Positions 22,922-35,900 of a stretch of 64,000 bases of DNA are shown here, in pieces (the stretch's first letter is position 1; each line of letters opens with the position of its first letter). The stretch covers positions 434,001 to 498,000 of the forward strand of contig JAIUPT010000031.1 in assembly GCA_022315425.1 (NCBI GenBank), read 5' to 3'. This stretch comes from Pseudevernia furfuracea (taxonomy: Eukaryota; Ascomycota; Lecanoromycetes; Lecanorales; Parmeliaceae). Made by a program: the position numbers and the translations under genes. Under the pieces are notes generated by a model. That model was not told the origin of the DNA. It made no database searches and saw nothing but the letters and a program-made list of their open reading frames with translations.

Positions 22922-24913
22922 TTACTCAACGATGATCTCCACTTGGCTGGACTGCTGTCTCAGCTCATCGCTACCTCGGGCTTGATGGCCGTTCTGTCGT
23001 CCTCGGGAGAAAGCCGGAGGGCCACGCTCTGATGGCCCGCGTGGTTGCCTCATGGGCAAGCCTCTGTCCTGCGAGGAGTTGTCAAAGTTCATGCTAAAGG
23101 ACCGATTGCTGCCAATAGCTCCAGCGCCAGACGGTCCAGACGGTCCGGCAGCTGGTTGTTGGTTATCTTGATCCCAAGAGAAAGCCCCTCTCAGACGTCG
23201 AGGGCTTCCTCCGTTGGGTCCCATGTTTCCTCCCAAAGACATACTACCAAATCCATTAACGAGAGCACTTTCTTCTCGATATTGCCCGAGGGCGGAGCCA
23301 GAAGCAGTGGGCGTCAAGGTTGGTGTGGCGGACGATGCACTTCCAGTCCCATAGTCCTGGAACCTTGCAATATTGGATTGTAGATTAGGGGGAAAGCTAG
23401 CAGTAGATGGGACAGGTGATGGGGTATATGATCGTAAATCTGCAACAGACTTGGCTGCCCGGAGATTTTGCGCCGTTCCAAAGCCATTTGGGGAATCGGG
23501 GATACCTAGAAAGCCTGAAGACTGCTGGCCTCGGAGAGTGTTGTACATTCCTGAGTCGGAGTTGTTGCGAGCCTCATTGAAATCAATTGTAGCAGCTCGG
23601 TTGAGGCCCCTGCTTCTTGATGGATCTCCACCTTGAAGGGCTGAAACTTGCGGTATTGGGGGACTTATGCCTTGTTGACTCATATCGGGACGATAGACGT
23701 GCACCTGTCGTTGTTCTCCATTACCACGGGAGACGTGTGCTAGCTGCATGTGGTGCGCCAACGTATGTACTATGCGCCGTTGAGGTGGAGCCAGAGTTGA
23801 TGGGAATATCAAAGCCTCCCTCGACTTGTCGTCTCTGAAGAGCAGAAGCTCGCTGTAAAATGACAGCGTTTGGGGATCGTTGAGATCTATGTCTTGCGAA
23901 ACATGATTAGTTCTGCGAATCTGTGCCAAACAGCTTCTGCTTACCTGGCATTTCATTTCTAGCGCCAATAGGTGACGGGGTATTTGCTAGCCTGTGGGAA
24001 GAAAGGGATGACATTGATGGCTGACTGTGCAGCTGAGGTCCACCCATTGGTCTATGCTGCTCCTCAAGCTGTCCACGGCGCTCCCTTTTCTCTCTTTCGA
24101 TGCGCTCTCTTTCCTGCAGTGGCAGCATCTTCTTGTATTCCACGCGCAGTTTTCTCCCTTGCAGCTCATAGTGATTCAATAGTTCGATCACCTGCTGAGT
24201 CTCGTCCGGCGAAGTAAAGTTGGCGAATGCAAGGCCACGGAAGACGCCGTTGTCGAAGTGATAATTGAAAGCGTATGGCAGCGGAAGGCTCAATGTGTTC
24301 ATAAGTTCTACCAGCTGCTCCTTCTTCACGGCGAATGGAATGTTCTTGATAACGATAGCTGTTGGTATGAGCTCCTCGTCAGGATCAGTCGCATATTGTT
24401 CGGACCGCAGATGGGACATCCCAAGAGGCGAAGGGCCGTGACTACCCCCATAGAGATTCGGATTAGACATTTGCTGCGTGTCCATCCATCCCTACACGTC
24501 TCGGCGTTAGCAAAAGGGAACGGAGTTTTAAGCTGCCACGAACGCGGTGTACGTACTGTTGGCAGAGCACTTCTTCCTCGTGTCTGGGACTTCATCCTTC
24601 CGGTAGCTGCTGGGAATGGTGGAGCAAAATTGTTGTTGGTGCTGAAGGCGTTGGGATTCCACGTCTGAGCTTGAGGAAGCTCGTAACCATAACCATTTCC
24701 TTGCACTTGACCATTCATCCTATCAAACCTGTTCGTCTCATATCTCATAGATTGATCGTCGGGCGTATATACAGTGTTTGGCATATGGCCGTAGGCTTCG
24801 AAGTGCCGGGAAGGTTGGCGATGAAGCATTTGCTGTTGATGGCGGTGAGAGCCCGGAGAGCGTGATGGCGCCTGATCGTAATACATTTCGTTGTGATGAT
24901 GATGGTTATTCAT
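22922..24913 (-). CDS. RNA-binding protein with RRM and R3H domains (Cip2/Pin4-like)
   Basis: Three exons on the minus strand: 24913-24557, 24491-23945 and 23892-22922. Introns are 65 bases (with GCTAAC branch) and 52 bases, and the product is 624 residues. The upstream open frame begins with TTG, so I take the ATG at 24911-24913. The N-terminus is His/Gln/Asn-rich and disordered (MNNHHHHNE). The RRM spans about residues 163-240: RNP2-like AIVIKNIPF and RNP1-like FRGLAFANF. A charged helix (ERERIEREKRERR) follows. An R3H-type segment after about residue 302 reads NDPQTLSFYSELLLFRDD, then PPQRRIVHTLAHHMQL. The rest is a low-complexity Ser/Gly/Pro tail. RRM followed by R3H matches fission yeast Cip1/Cip2 and budding yeast Pin4, which act in stress-responsive mRNA control. 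Direct orthology is inference. Confidence 0.85.
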
Positions 24914-26960
24914 GTTTGCTTTCTTTCGTGACTGGATGGGAGACCCTGTTTCAGGCGGAAGCCGTTGGAGACACGCGGTCTTGAAATATTCCAATGCGAT
25001 AGCTGGGCTTGACAGACGTCTTTCTCTTGAGTCGAGTACGGTGGTAGGATGCAGTTGGAGGATTCTCTGCTGCAGCGATGCTTGGACGTCAAAGGATCAT
25101 TAAGTTGGGTTGGATTTAGATCTATCAGGGGATTGGGAGGTCGTAGATCGTTTCTTCGGTGCTCATGTATCGTAAAGGGAGTCGTAACAAGGATCTAGCA
25201 GTGAGTGTGAGGAGCCGAAGCAGATTGGTATGGCTTGACAGTCGTAAATCCGTTGACGATGACCGTGGAGAGTAATCAAGAGCTCTCCATGCAAGCCGAA
25301 GCTTCAAAAAGAGCTTGGCTTAAGATGAAGGATGACGGCTCAAGGGACACGCATACGCAGGACTTGCGCCGGCCAGAGAGAAACCTTGTAATATTAGACA
25401 GCTGTGATAATGTAGGCAATTTTGCAAAGAGATATGGTTCGTGAGAAAGAATGCGCCATGAAAGATGCGATGGACGATGATCGCGACAGGTTGTGAGTAG
25501 TAAGGACAAGAAAGAAGCTCTCCCATGACCGACTCGTAGAATTATTATTATGATGGACCAGGATTTTAGCGCTAAATTAATTTCTCGCTTCAGCACTTGG
25601 GGGGCCTTGGCCAACCCCGAAACAATAGATCGAGGGGATCCTTGTATAAGCAATCAAAAAACGTGCTTGATACCTCGTACATACTACATACCTACTTTAC
25701 TTTGAAAAGGGGCCCCCTCCGAAGAATTTCAGGAATAATAATAAATACGAGATCTGCAAAAGGAGCCACTCTCGTAACAATGAATATGATCTAGCTATCC
25801 TCTCAATTCAATTCGCCCTTGCTCGGACATCGAGTAATCCTTAGTATGATACTACTACTACTCACTACCATTTACTGCCATAGCTACTGTTTTACTGCTC
25901 ATCCATACAAAAGGCTCAACTGCAACTTTGCACGCATGATTGGTTATTCCCTTCCCCTCCGAGCGAGCTAGCTATCTGCCAAACAGGATGATGCCGCCGC
26001 CGTCAAATGAAGGCCAAAAGATCTGCTCTTCTAGCAGCTTTCTAGTGTAAATAATAATGTACTTCAATTCAAGTCAAGTCGGCTAAAGCTAGCCATACCT
26101 GGGCTGGGGCTTACCATGACGGAAGCTGCCTTTAGGGGCCGGAAAGACATCCCAGCTCCCACGCGCTCAGGAGATCTGTTGGCACACAGTGACAAAGACA
26201 CTTCACCATTTTCAATATTTGGGTTTGACGACAGGAAGAAAAAGTGCCCTCGAGTCTCGACTGGGTCGCCCGTGGATGACGGATCGCAATCATGTATCTC
26301 TTTGGGATTGCGCCCATTTCCGCTGGTTATGGCAACCTGCAGGAAGACTATCATCATAGCGTTGTTGCGAACCCCTCTTTCGGTGATCATGGGACATGGC
26401 TTTCCGTCACGGCCACATGCGGGCAGAAAAGCTGTTCTCATCCCCCATCATCACCATCGCCATGGCCAGTGCTTCCAAACCACCGCTGCAAAAATGCGTC
26501 CTTGTTCCATAAATGTGTGCTTGAGATGGAAAGGTGAAGGTGTGACTCAGTGCTCCAAGAGGAAAGGGGGTCTTGGTGTAGCGCCTCCAGCTTTTGGAGT
26601 GGTGGAAGGGTCCCGGTCAGCGGATCCGCGTGGTGCTAGTCTGTTGCCAAACAGCTCGCCGGCGAAAATGACTGGCTGCCGACAGAGAGATAGCTTCGAC
26701 TGGGTTCGCGGGCCCTCCCAAGCGCAACCCTTACCTTGGGTCCGTTTTGGTCACGTGATCTCCGAGAGAAGTCTTCCTCGCCAATCGCTGACAGCGAAGG
26801 ATTTATTCTGCGCCACCCTGAACACATGGATGGGGTTTTGTTAAGACGTACAGGTTTTGATCTAGCACGAGCTTATGAGACAACCTCAGTTTAAATCAGA
26901 AATGATTGTACGGCAACGGCCTCTAATTGTAATATATTTGTTCTAAAGCAGCACATATAT
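24914..26960. other. Intergenic with one unsupported ATG frame
   Basis: This region probably holds the promoter and long 5' leader of the minus-strand RRM+R3H gene, plus the 3' flank of TRM6. A plus-strand ATG frame of 242 codons (26116-26844) is open, but it has no recognisable domain and an odd composition of mixed basic and His-rich runs. I leave it as a possible hypothetical gene. A TCACGTGA palindrome lies near 26751-26758. Confidence 0.3.
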
Positions 26961-28784
26961 CTATGATGCATTAATCTCCATCGTGCCACTGTCTCCAGAT
27001 GCAGGAATGCCTTGCTGAGACGAAATCCGTGTCACGCCATTATCAACCTTCCGCCGCTTGAATTTGCCTCTTGCCTCAATTTTTCCTTCTGCTGGCAGTA
27101 CCCGGGTAGCAGTGAAAACATAGCCTTCTGAGCCACCACGACCTGTCATGAGAGGATGTGTACGCCCAGGTAGTACTTGCCAGCTTCTACTGCGGGCTGT
27201 TTGTATTGTAGGTGCAAGCAAGAGTGTTGGGTTGAGAGGGAAGTCTTCCGTAGGCATCAAATCTGAATCCGGTGGGTTCGTCACAAATGCTGTCCGTCGG
27301 CCTGTTGAGTAGTAATCTGACAACTCGACCAGTGGCTCGATGGTAGGCGAGTAAACGACTACTTGAGCTGCACCTCGTAGAAGTGGAACTGTATGCCGCA
27401 ATATCGAGATAGGGCTCATGACTGAGGCGACAATCAAGCCATCAAATTCACCAGCGCGGGTTTCATCCACAATGGACTTGATACGTTCCCATCGTCGACG
27501 CTTTCGAAAATAATTGCTTCTCTTCCCACTCTTCCAGCATTGGATGGTTTCCTCGGAGGCGATTTCGGGCTCGGCATACCCCATGTCGTCTTCTGGCGAG
27601 AGAAGTTGAAGCCAGGAGAGGGTCTTGAGATGGCTTTCGAGCGGGTGGGATGTGGATGGATTAAAAGCGTCAAAGTGGAAGTATTTGAGCAGGGACAAAT
27701 TTGGTTGAGCGTTGGCGTGGATGAGAGTGATCGTATTTGTGGTGTTTGGGCCAGATGTCTTCCGAGGCCGAGGGTGGTGCGGAGGTGGCGTACCTACATG
27801 TTTGGTTGCTGAATCTCCAATTGCGTCGTTTCCATTGACGGCATCGACTTCATGCTTTGACGGTAATTTGCTCTCTTTTTCTTGTTCGTCGTGGTCGGGA
27901 GGTTGTAGGATTGCCATCTTCTCCGCCATGTAGGCCACCAGCAGCCCTGCCGTCTCATCAATCACAAGCCACCTCCCTCCTCTAATTTGCATGCCGCCCC
28001 CAGCGAGCGACGGGGTTGAAACCGAGGGTGTACAGTGCACGTTTGACCAGCTGCCAATTAAGGACAGTATTTCTTCTCTCAGTTCCATGATCTTCATGGG
28101 ATCTTTGTCAGTCAGGATCCACCGCGCCAAGGTCGGGACATCCAAAGGCAGTACTGTAAATCTCCTCAGGTACTTCTTTGTTTTTCGCAGCGTGTACTTG
28201 GCGAGGGCAAATGCCGTCTTCTGGTCTAGAGCTGAGTGTGACTCGAGGATCTTCGCAATCAGCTCCTTCCCCGATCCTGTGCTTTGCGCCTTTAAGGCTT
28301 CAATCTCGTCCATTGTCATGATCTGGCTGTTAGGATCGTCGGTGATCTGACGGTTGGTTCGCATGACGACCTCTCCATTCTGGCCCACCAACTCGAATTC
28401 TACACTATCTCCACCCGCACCCGGATTCCCACCTTCTGCTTCAGTAGGAGTTTCAGGGGCTTCGTCCTTGATATCTGCGTAGAGCTCGGCGGCTGGCACT
28501 ATCCGGAGGCCTGACTGTGCTTTACCATCGCTGGTGACGGTGTCTCGAATTTCGAAAATAAGGTGGTAGGGCCGACCCAGGATATTATTTGCTTGGAATG
28601 CCCCATATTTGCCAATGGAGATCGTACTTACTCTATCGTCAGCAGCGCAGCGCAAAGGAGAAGGTGAGACTGCTCACTCCAGCTACTTCACATACGTATT
28701 TGGCAGGATCTGGACGACTATAGTCGAATCTGAAGGCAAGCGTAGCGCAACATAGGCATGTGGCTGAACGAGCTCTTGCTTCAT
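26961..28784 (-). CDS. TRM6: tRNA (adenine-58-N1) methyltransferase non-catalytic subunit
   Basis: Two exons: 28784-28696 and 28632-26961, with intron 28633-28695 (GTATGT...GATAG) in phase 2. The product is 586 residues. The N-terminus MKQELVQPHAYVALRLPSD joins across the intron to STISIGKYGAFQANNILGRP and YHLIFEI. The middle carries NRQITDDPNSQIMTMDEIEA, then KTAFALAKYTLRKTKKYLRRFT, both strongly conserved in TRM6/GCD10. The C-terminal half is the degenerate Rossmann methyltransferase-like domain (GRWLVIDETAGLLVAYMAEK), without the SAM-binding glycine motif of TRM61. TRM6 binds tRNA and, with TRM61, forms the nuclear m1A58 enzyme that stabilises initiator tRNA-Met. A Pro/Glu-rich insert separates the two lobes. 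The gene is divergent to the MINDY gene, 510 bases away. Confidence 0.9.
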
Positions 28785-29294
28785 CCTTGAAAGGAAGCGG
28801 TTTTGCAGAGTATCTCGTTGTAATTGCTATTTGTGTGAGATGATGTTCCAGGATTTTGTTCTGAGGCTCATCAATACTCTTCAGGGCTACCTCGTACTCG
28901 TAACCTCGTTATCGATAAGCCAAAGGCCGGACCCTCGCTCGCCTCGTTGTTGATTCGTACTCTCTTACGTCGCCCACTTTCGTTCGCATCCATCTTATAC
29001 ATCCATCTCATACACGTCTTCTCAAATCTTCACGAAAAAACCGAGTATAGGAATTTTGTTGTCAAGTCTTTTCCCACAACTTGCGCACCCCCAGCTATGT
29101 CCGCTGCGCATCTATGTCTGCCGCCCTACCAACCTGCACCGCCTCTTCAACCCTTTCTGCCTGAATGACAGAAGCAACCTCATGCTCTACATATATGATA
29201 CTAGAATACTCTCCTGTTACATTAAAGGCTTTAAAGTGAAGAGTCGCGATCGGAATTACAGCCCATTTCGATTCAAACTCGACGGGAACAAAGC
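28785..29294. promoter_or_regulatory. Shared upstream region of TRM6 and the MINDY gene
   Basis: A 510-base divergent intergenic region. It must hold the promoters of both genes; no specific motif was identified. The right part includes short ATG frames that could act as upstream ORFs for the MINDY transcript. Confidence 0.4.
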
Positions 29295-32090
29295 ATGATG
29301 GTCCGCAAGCCAGTCAACTCTGCCCAACGTCAGACTGCATCAACGGTATCCTATCCAATCGCGCCTACGTCACCAGTCAAAAGAACTTCGAACTTCCCAG
29401 CTTTTCCTGGTGGTGTGCAATCACAAGAGTTAGCTGAGAGAGCAACAGGGGGCATCAATACGCCTGATCTTGCCGATGGCCTGCGGCGCCCCCTTGAACG
29501 CACAATGAATCATGAGCTAGCTCCTCCGTTGAGAGTGGGCGAAAGATTCGCGGGCAGTAATACTACGCCATTACACGAAGGCCTGCCACCTCCGTTACAA
29601 GTTGGGTCCGCGGATGCCACACCGAGAACTTCATCCGAAAGCCAGAGGTCCGACGGCTTTGCCAGACATATACGTTCAGATCGTGCCAATATTACTAGCC
29701 AATCTACCCAACGAAGACAGCGATCATCTTCCAGTAACCCTTTTCGCCGCAACAACGATAGCAATGGAAAACCGCCAGATCGGCCTAACTATGGCGGAGA
29801 AAGCAGTGCTGATGTTTGGGGGAATGATCCAACAATTGACATACGAGATTCATTCACTGAGCCGTGGATGGACTTCAAACAATCACCGGAGAAACAGCCT
29901 CCGCCTCAGTGGGACTCTGGACTTCATCTTGCGGATATCCGACAAGAACCCGATCTCGCAACAAACCCAGCGCCAGTCTCAAATGAGCGCATAAGGCCCT
30001 CCCAGCAAGCTTTGCAATCGGAATTTCAAGCTGCATCAGCTCCAGAGGTGGATGTACGCCTTCCAGGGAATCAAGACGATCAGCTTGGGCAGATACCAGA
30101 TAGCGGAGCAATACCTGCGGACCCTTCCTATAACGTTTGGGATGACGCGAGACAGACTTCTGGTGTTATCAGTCACTTTCCTACGAATGACTCCAGCGAT
30201 AAGAAAGTTACTCCAGAAATGCCACCAGGTCTCTCAGAACCAGAAGGGCTACCGCCGCAACCCCCAAGGCCTCCAAAGACTCTCGATAGCAGCGGAAATG
30301 CAGCATCCACAACAGAAGTGCAAATGCCTCAAAACGAGTCTATGAGACCGAACAGAGCCGGCGAAACCTATCAAGTTCGGCTGGTCAATTGGTACGATAC
30401 TTCATCTCCTACTAATCCACGACGGTCGCCCATCATGGTGCAAAACGCGAACGGCCCTTGTCCACTTCTTGCGTTGGTCAATGCTCTAGTACTCACGACT
30501 CGGTCTGATGTCACAACGGCCTTGGTAGAGACTTTGAGAGTTCGTGAACAGGTCAGCCTAGGCCTCCTACTTGATGCTGTCATCGACGAGCTCATGTCCG
30601 GCCGAAGACGAGGCTTGGGCGGGATTTTACCTGATGTCAGCGAGCTTTACGCTTTCCTTGTCACATTACATACAGGTATGAACGTGAACCCGCGCTTCGT
30701 CCCGTCCGAAGAATCCACGATCAACCTAATGGATGCTCCGATTGACATTCCAGCGAGCTTGCACGAGTCTCGAAAAGCTGGGGGTTTTGAGGACACCCGT
30801 GAGATGCGGCTCTACAGCGCCTTCTCGATCCCTTTAATTCATGGATGGATCCCTCCAAGAAATCACCCCGCCTTTGTAGCTTTGAAGCGTACAGCAGAGA
30901 CATATGAGGATGCACAAAACATCATGTTCAGAGAAGAGGAGCTAGAAGAGAAGCTCCAGCGACAGGGTCTGAGCCCGGAAGAACAATTGATTCTCGAGGA
31001 TATTGCTAGCGTCAAATACTTCTTGTCATCTACCGCCACTCAGCTCACTGGTTACGGCCTTGATACTGTTACTGAGACTCTCGTGCCAGGCTCTGTTGCG
31101 ATACTATTCCGTAATGACCATTTTAGCACACTATACCGGCATCCAAAATCGGGCCAGCTCCTGACCTTGGTGACTGATATGGGATATGCTGGTCACGACG
31201 AAGTCGTCTGGGAAAGCCTGGTAGACGTCAGTGGTGAAGGCTGCGAGTTCTTTGCAGGCGATTTCAGACCTGTTGGAAATGTTGCTGGTGACACCCAACA
31301 GCAGCCGATAAGCAACCAAGTAGAAGACGACTCGGGGTGGACGACAGTGGGTAGCCGATCTCGACGAGGAAAACAATCAAGCAGATCAAACTCTAATCTA
31401 CCGGCTCTTGATACACTGAACATCAATGATAGCTATCCAAATGTCGTATCTGCAAATACCGAGCAGGAGGATCACGACCTGGCCCTAGCCATGCAACTCC
31501 AAGAGGAAGAAGAGGAGCGGGAGCGCCAAGAATCCGCCAAACGGAAACGTGAGGATGAACTCTCCCAGGCATATCTCAATTCAGCAGACTCGCAAGACCG
31601 TCGTACCTTTCCAGGATTTGGCCGCGGCGCTGCTCCAAGTGGTGGTGGTCCTAGCCCTCCACCTCGTGGCCGTGGAGGTGCAAGGCAAAGACCAACGAAA
31701 TTAGACAACGACGATGAAGATGCGCCACCGCCCACCTACGAGCAAGCTGCGAATGGTCCCGCCTATATTCCTCCATCAAACCACCCAGTACATGCACACA
31801 TTTCGCCAAGCCCTGTTGGGACCACGCCAAGACCAGGTCCTATGCCAGGGACGAGGCCGAGGCAATCATCGAGTGCGTACATCGAACATGCTACGTCGTA
31901 TGGGCACTCGCCTTCGTGTGGACCTTCACGACGAGGCCACATGCCTCGATCCTCAGCTTCTGGCACAGGAAGGGGAGGTATCGGTGGGGTAGATGGTGCG
32001 CCAGGCGTAGTCCGGAGGCGGAGTGGTGCACCAGGGTCAGCTGTCTCGCTAGAGGGTGATAAGAAGGACAAGGACTGTGTTATGATGTGA
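29295..32090 (+). CDS. MINDY-family deubiquitinase with C-terminal CaaX-like end
   Basis: A single-exon, 931-residue protein. After about 350 disordered residues, the MINDY (DUF544) catalytic domain begins at YQVRLVNWYD. The oxyanion Gln383 and nucleophile Cys389 lie in MVQNANGPCPLLALVNAL, and the catalytic His609 in FRNDHFSTLYRH, so the active site is complete. A ubiquitin-binding MIU-type helix follows near 726-745 (DHDLALAMQLQEEEEERE). Gly/Pro/Arg-rich sequence follows. The last four residues are CVMM, preceded by KKDKD: a CaaX box next to a basic stretch, as in farnesylated membrane proteins. MINDY enzymes selectively trim Lys48-linked ubiquitin chains from the distal end. Membrane anchoring is inferred from the C-terminal tetrapeptide. 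The two ATGs at 29295 and 29298 differ by one residue. Confidence 0.88.
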   Translation: MMVRKPVNSAQRQTASTVSYPIAPTSPVKRTSNFPAFPGGVQSQELAERATGGINTPDLADGLRRPLERTMNHELAPPLRVGERFAGSNTTPLHEGLPPPLQVGSADATPRTSSESQRSDGFARHIRSDRANITSQSTQRRQRSSSSNPFRRNNDSNGKPPDRPNYGGESSADVWGNDPTIDIRDSFTEPWMDFKQSPEKQPPPQWDSGLHLADIRQEPDLATNPAPVSNERIRPSQQALQSEFQAASAPEVDVRLPGNQDDQLGQIPDSGAIPADPSYNVWDDARQTSGVISHFPTNDSSDKKVTPEMPPGLSEPEGLPPQPPRPPKTLDSSGNAASTTEVQMPQNESMRPNRAGETYQVRLVNWYDTSSPTNPRRSPIMVQNANGPCPLLALVNALVLTTRSDVTTALVETLRVREQVSLGLLLDAVIDELMSGRRRGLGGILPDVSELYAFLVTLHTGMNVNPRFVPSEESTINLMDAPIDIPASLHESRKAGGFEDTREMRLYSAFSIPLIHGWIPPRNHPAFVALKRTAETYEDAQNIMFREEELEEKLQRQGLSPEEQLILEDIASVKYFLSSTATQLTGYGLDTVTETLVPGSVAILFRNDHFSTLYRHPKSGQLLTLVTDMGYAGHDEVVWESLVDVSGEGCEFFAGDFRPVGNVAGDTQQQPISNQVEDDSGWTTVGSRSRRGKQSSRSNSNLPALDTLNINDSYPNVVSANTEQEDHDLALAMQLQEEEEERERQESAKRKREDELSQAYLNSADSQDRRTFPGFGRGAAPSGGGPSPPPRGRGGARQRPTKLDNDDEDAPPPTYEQAANGPAYIPPSNHPVHAHISPSPVGTTPRPGPMPGTRPRQSSSAYIEHATSYGHSPSCGPSRRGHMPRSSASGTGRGGIGGVDGAPGVVRRRSGAPGSAVSLEGDKKDKDCVMM

Positions 32091-32976
32091 TCATGGAAAG
32101 GGTTAGCTTGTGCAGTAATTTTGAGCGTGGCGTCAATTTTGCACTGAATGTCACATGCATTTGGGCAAAAGAACTTTTTTGTACATTGGTCTTACCTTGA
32201 GCTTTCCGTTGGTTTCGTAAGCTTTACGGAGCAAAGAAAATATGATAATTGATCTAGTCAAGAGGAGTCTCCGCTTGTCCGCCTCTTGGTTCGTACTCCT
32301 TCTGTGTCCCTGACGGAACAGGTGCCGTGAAATGAGTGGAGCAAAGCTCAGTATCAGACTGAAATCAGGGAGATATGTAACAGTGTAAGAGATTTTGCAA
32401 GGAACTGTCCAAGCAGTCTCGGCTTGTTGTGGCAACCCCTAATCGTAGTGTACAGATATATATCAAAGAGACAGCAGGTAATGACGAAGGAAATGTACGA
32501 GTAGTCAGTAGAGTACGAGATAAGCTCATGCTAGCTCCGAGACAGGACAGGCTCTAGGCTTGTTGGAGGTTAGGGAAACCCCAGCGGCCGCCTCAAACGG
32601 TCCCTAAACGGCGGGATCTAAATACCTTAGGTAGCTTGGAGGTGGAAGGTGGAGGTGGAGGCTTGTAGCTGCCTTAACTGCGTGTTAGCGGTGTGATAGG
32701 TGATAGCCAATCATACCATGTTCCCCATGCAGTACCTGACGTGCGACTGTGATTCATCTGCCTCTATGATCATTTCCACTGCAGCCTCATTCTTGCATGG
32801 CCATACATCCTTACATCCCTACATGTAAATCCAGCCTGATTCAAAGTTATATTTTCATTCATACACGCTTCTTCTTCTTGCCTCTCTTCTTCCATCGTCT
32901 TTAAACCCGATACCCACACTTACTTCTCCATTTCTTCTCACTTGGAGAAGGTACGATCAACTATCTCCGTGTCACC
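32091..32976. other. Intergenic; pyrimidine-rich promoter at the right end
   Basis: No gene seen. Between about 32865 and 32945 the plus strand has repeated CTT/TCTTC runs just upstream of the next ATG, a common fungal core-promoter and leader composition. Confidence 0.4.
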
Positions 32977-35900
32977 ATGGATCCAGCATCCATGAGTGGT
33001 ACCGAGCCTACACAACCATCAGATGAGACCCTGCCTGCCCACCCCTCATCCAATCTTCCATCTGCCCCACACCATCGAAGGCACATTCGCTATGCAACAC
33101 CAGAGACCTCAGACCCACCTCCACCTCAGTTCATCCTCGAAGCCGCGCTAACCAGCGCCAGAAACATCAGTGCCCCGCCCACCCCTCCGCCAGCCATGGC
33201 CTCATTCGGCCAACAACATCAAAGCAGCAGTCCAGGATTTGAGCCCGACACTGAAGGTCAAGACCATGATAGAATGGAAATGGACGACGAGAGCGATGAG
33301 TCAGACTCTGGTGCCGATGACCATACCCCAGAGCATGAGCCAGGAGATGCAGAAATCGCGATTGCACCTCCACCTCCAGCAGAGGCAGAAGTGATGGATA
33401 CATCTCCAGATCATCATTCAAACCCAAGACATCCAGAGTTTGGACGGCCACATACCAGTATAGTCATACAGACCAATCCAGAGACCGGCGAATCAACTGC
33501 TCTACGCGTTGTTACTCTCCCCGCTCCCGCCGGTGATCTAAATGCTACCCAACTAAGGGAACAGGCCGTTCTTGCGGCAGCAGCCGCACATCTACCACCA
33601 GGGCTGGACAGCAATACCCAGGATACAAGGGTAGCAGCTGCAGAAAGGGAGTTGGCAGAATTACGTCGAAATGACCAGAGGGACCACGCTAGAGCCAGAA
33701 GATTGGCACGAGAAGTAGATGATGTGCCCGAAGGAGTCGGGGAAGACAGCGATGACTCAACCGATGAAGAAGAGCATCCATACTGGGCGAATCTCAGGGA
33801 AGATGAAACATCCCCAGATGAGCAAGAGCTCAAGGAGATTGAAAAGGAGATCGAATACAGTGCACTTGACCACGACCACTGGGAGGAGCTAGCATACCAG
33901 CCGCTTGGTGATCCAGAGTACGTTCCTGCCGAGTCAGGACGTATTACTTGGACTGTACACGGAGTTCGTGGCACACCTGAGAAGCCGAACAGAGAGACCA
34001 TCATGAGGTCTCCATCTGTTTTTATAGATGGATACTATTGGAACATCAAATACTATCCTCGCGGAAAGGAAGGTACTGATCATATGAGCATCTACGTCGA
34101 ATGCTCAACGACACCGTACGAAGAGGCAGAACACAAGGCTAGCGATGCTACAGCTTCAAAGGCAGTGTCAAATGCAGACCAAGAATCGATTGTTGTGGAA
34201 GAGGGCCACCGCAATGCAACCACACCCGGGTCTGCGCCACCGTCTCTTGAGGATGCGAGCGTCCCAAACGTATCAGAGGAAGACGCCGATTCCACCCCTA
34301 CCCCGCCCAAGGCAAGAGAGCCCGAAGAGCAAAAGCCCTGGGGAGTGGCTGCGCAAGTCGGCTGCATTATTTACAACCCTGACGAACCACGAGTTTACGT
34401 CCATGACAAGGGCAGTCATCGCTTCTACCAGGATAATCCAGAATACGGATGGGTTCGATTCAATGGGGAAGGGCCGGATACACTTCCGTGGGACGAGATA
34501 CACAAACGTCGGCGATCGAAACGGCAAGCACTTCTCCGAAACGATACCCTCGCAATCACAGCTTATATTCGTACCGTTGACGACGATACCAAGGCCTTGT
34601 GGTGGAGCCCTCCTCATGACAAGCCCAGATGGAACAGCCTGGCAATGACTGGTATTAGGGCATTCGAGTGCCAGGAATACCAGTCAAGTGCCATGATTGC
34701 TGCTTTGTCCGCATGGTTGCACCTCGTTCCTGTTGTTGATCTCATTCGTACCACCCATATACCTGATCCCGTTCTGGAACCGGAGACACGGATGAGACCA
34801 GTGCTTGAGGAACTTCAGGACATTCTTAACGAAGACTCGGATCTTTTCAGTCCTGCTGATAGTGCTCTTTCCTTGTCAGACCTTGTGAGAACCTTGAACT
34901 TTTATGGTGCAGAAGTGGACCGTAAAATGGATGTGGTGATGATTTGGGAGACCTTACGGCGCATCATCAACTTCGAATTTTCTGATCTTCATTCCGTCGA
35001 AGATGCGAATGGGCTTGCAAGCGATAACTTTAGAGAGATTCTGCTCCTCAAGCAGCCAGATTTGATGGACAGAGACTCCTCCGCTACCAAGTATCAGAGC
35101 TTGGGTGAGGAATACCACTCCGAGATCATAGATTCTGAACCTCGAAGCGTCACAGAAACCTTGATCAAAGCTTCGCAAAGTCCAGCTAAGTCTTTCCGAG
35201 TGTGGCAAAGTTTTGCAGGACAAGTTCAGATCGCTTCTGGGAGCCCTTCGATCTTGCAGGTCGAGTTACATCGGCAGGACTTTGACGAAGTAGCTAGGAA
35301 ATGGAAGAAACTCACGCATCAAATCAGAATCGATGAAGATCTGACGTTCAAGGGGGTCGACTATAGTCTTTACGGCATCATTGTGCATTCGGGCGGTTTG
35401 GAGTCCGCGGAGTACTACTCTGTCATACGGCCCGAGGGACCTGGAACGAGATGGCTCAAATACGCCGATGAGAGCAGTTCCAAAGGAGTCACCATACTGA
35501 CAACAAAGCAAGCTATTGATGCTCACGAGGGAAGTGGCACAAATGTAGATGGAACAGCAGCAGTTGCTTATATTGTTCTCTATGCACGTACCGACATACT
35601 TCCTCATATCTTGTGCACTCCTTTCCATCGTGATGAGAAGCAAACAATAGACTTCGACCACGCACAAGAATTTCCAGGCGCAGCAAATGATATCATGACA
35701 GAGAATGAAGATACTGAGCAGGATATCACCGTCTATGTGCATGGTTATAAGCTCTTTGAAGGTTACTCGGGCCGAGGAATATTCAATCCATGGTTCCCAG
35801 GTCAAACAGTTAGCAATTTCCCAGGACAGAAACATTCGTTTACCGCCTCGACGACACTTCAACAAGTGAAAAAATATTGGGAGGAATATGTATCTGGGCT

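Noticed and set aside
26116..26844. 242-codon ATG frame on the plus strand
   Set aside because: Open but without any recognisable motif, between minus-strand genes; kept only as a note in the intergenic entry.
33414..34004. Minus-strand 196-codon Ser-rich frame
   Set aside because: Antisense of the acidic N-terminal region of the MATH/USP-like protein.
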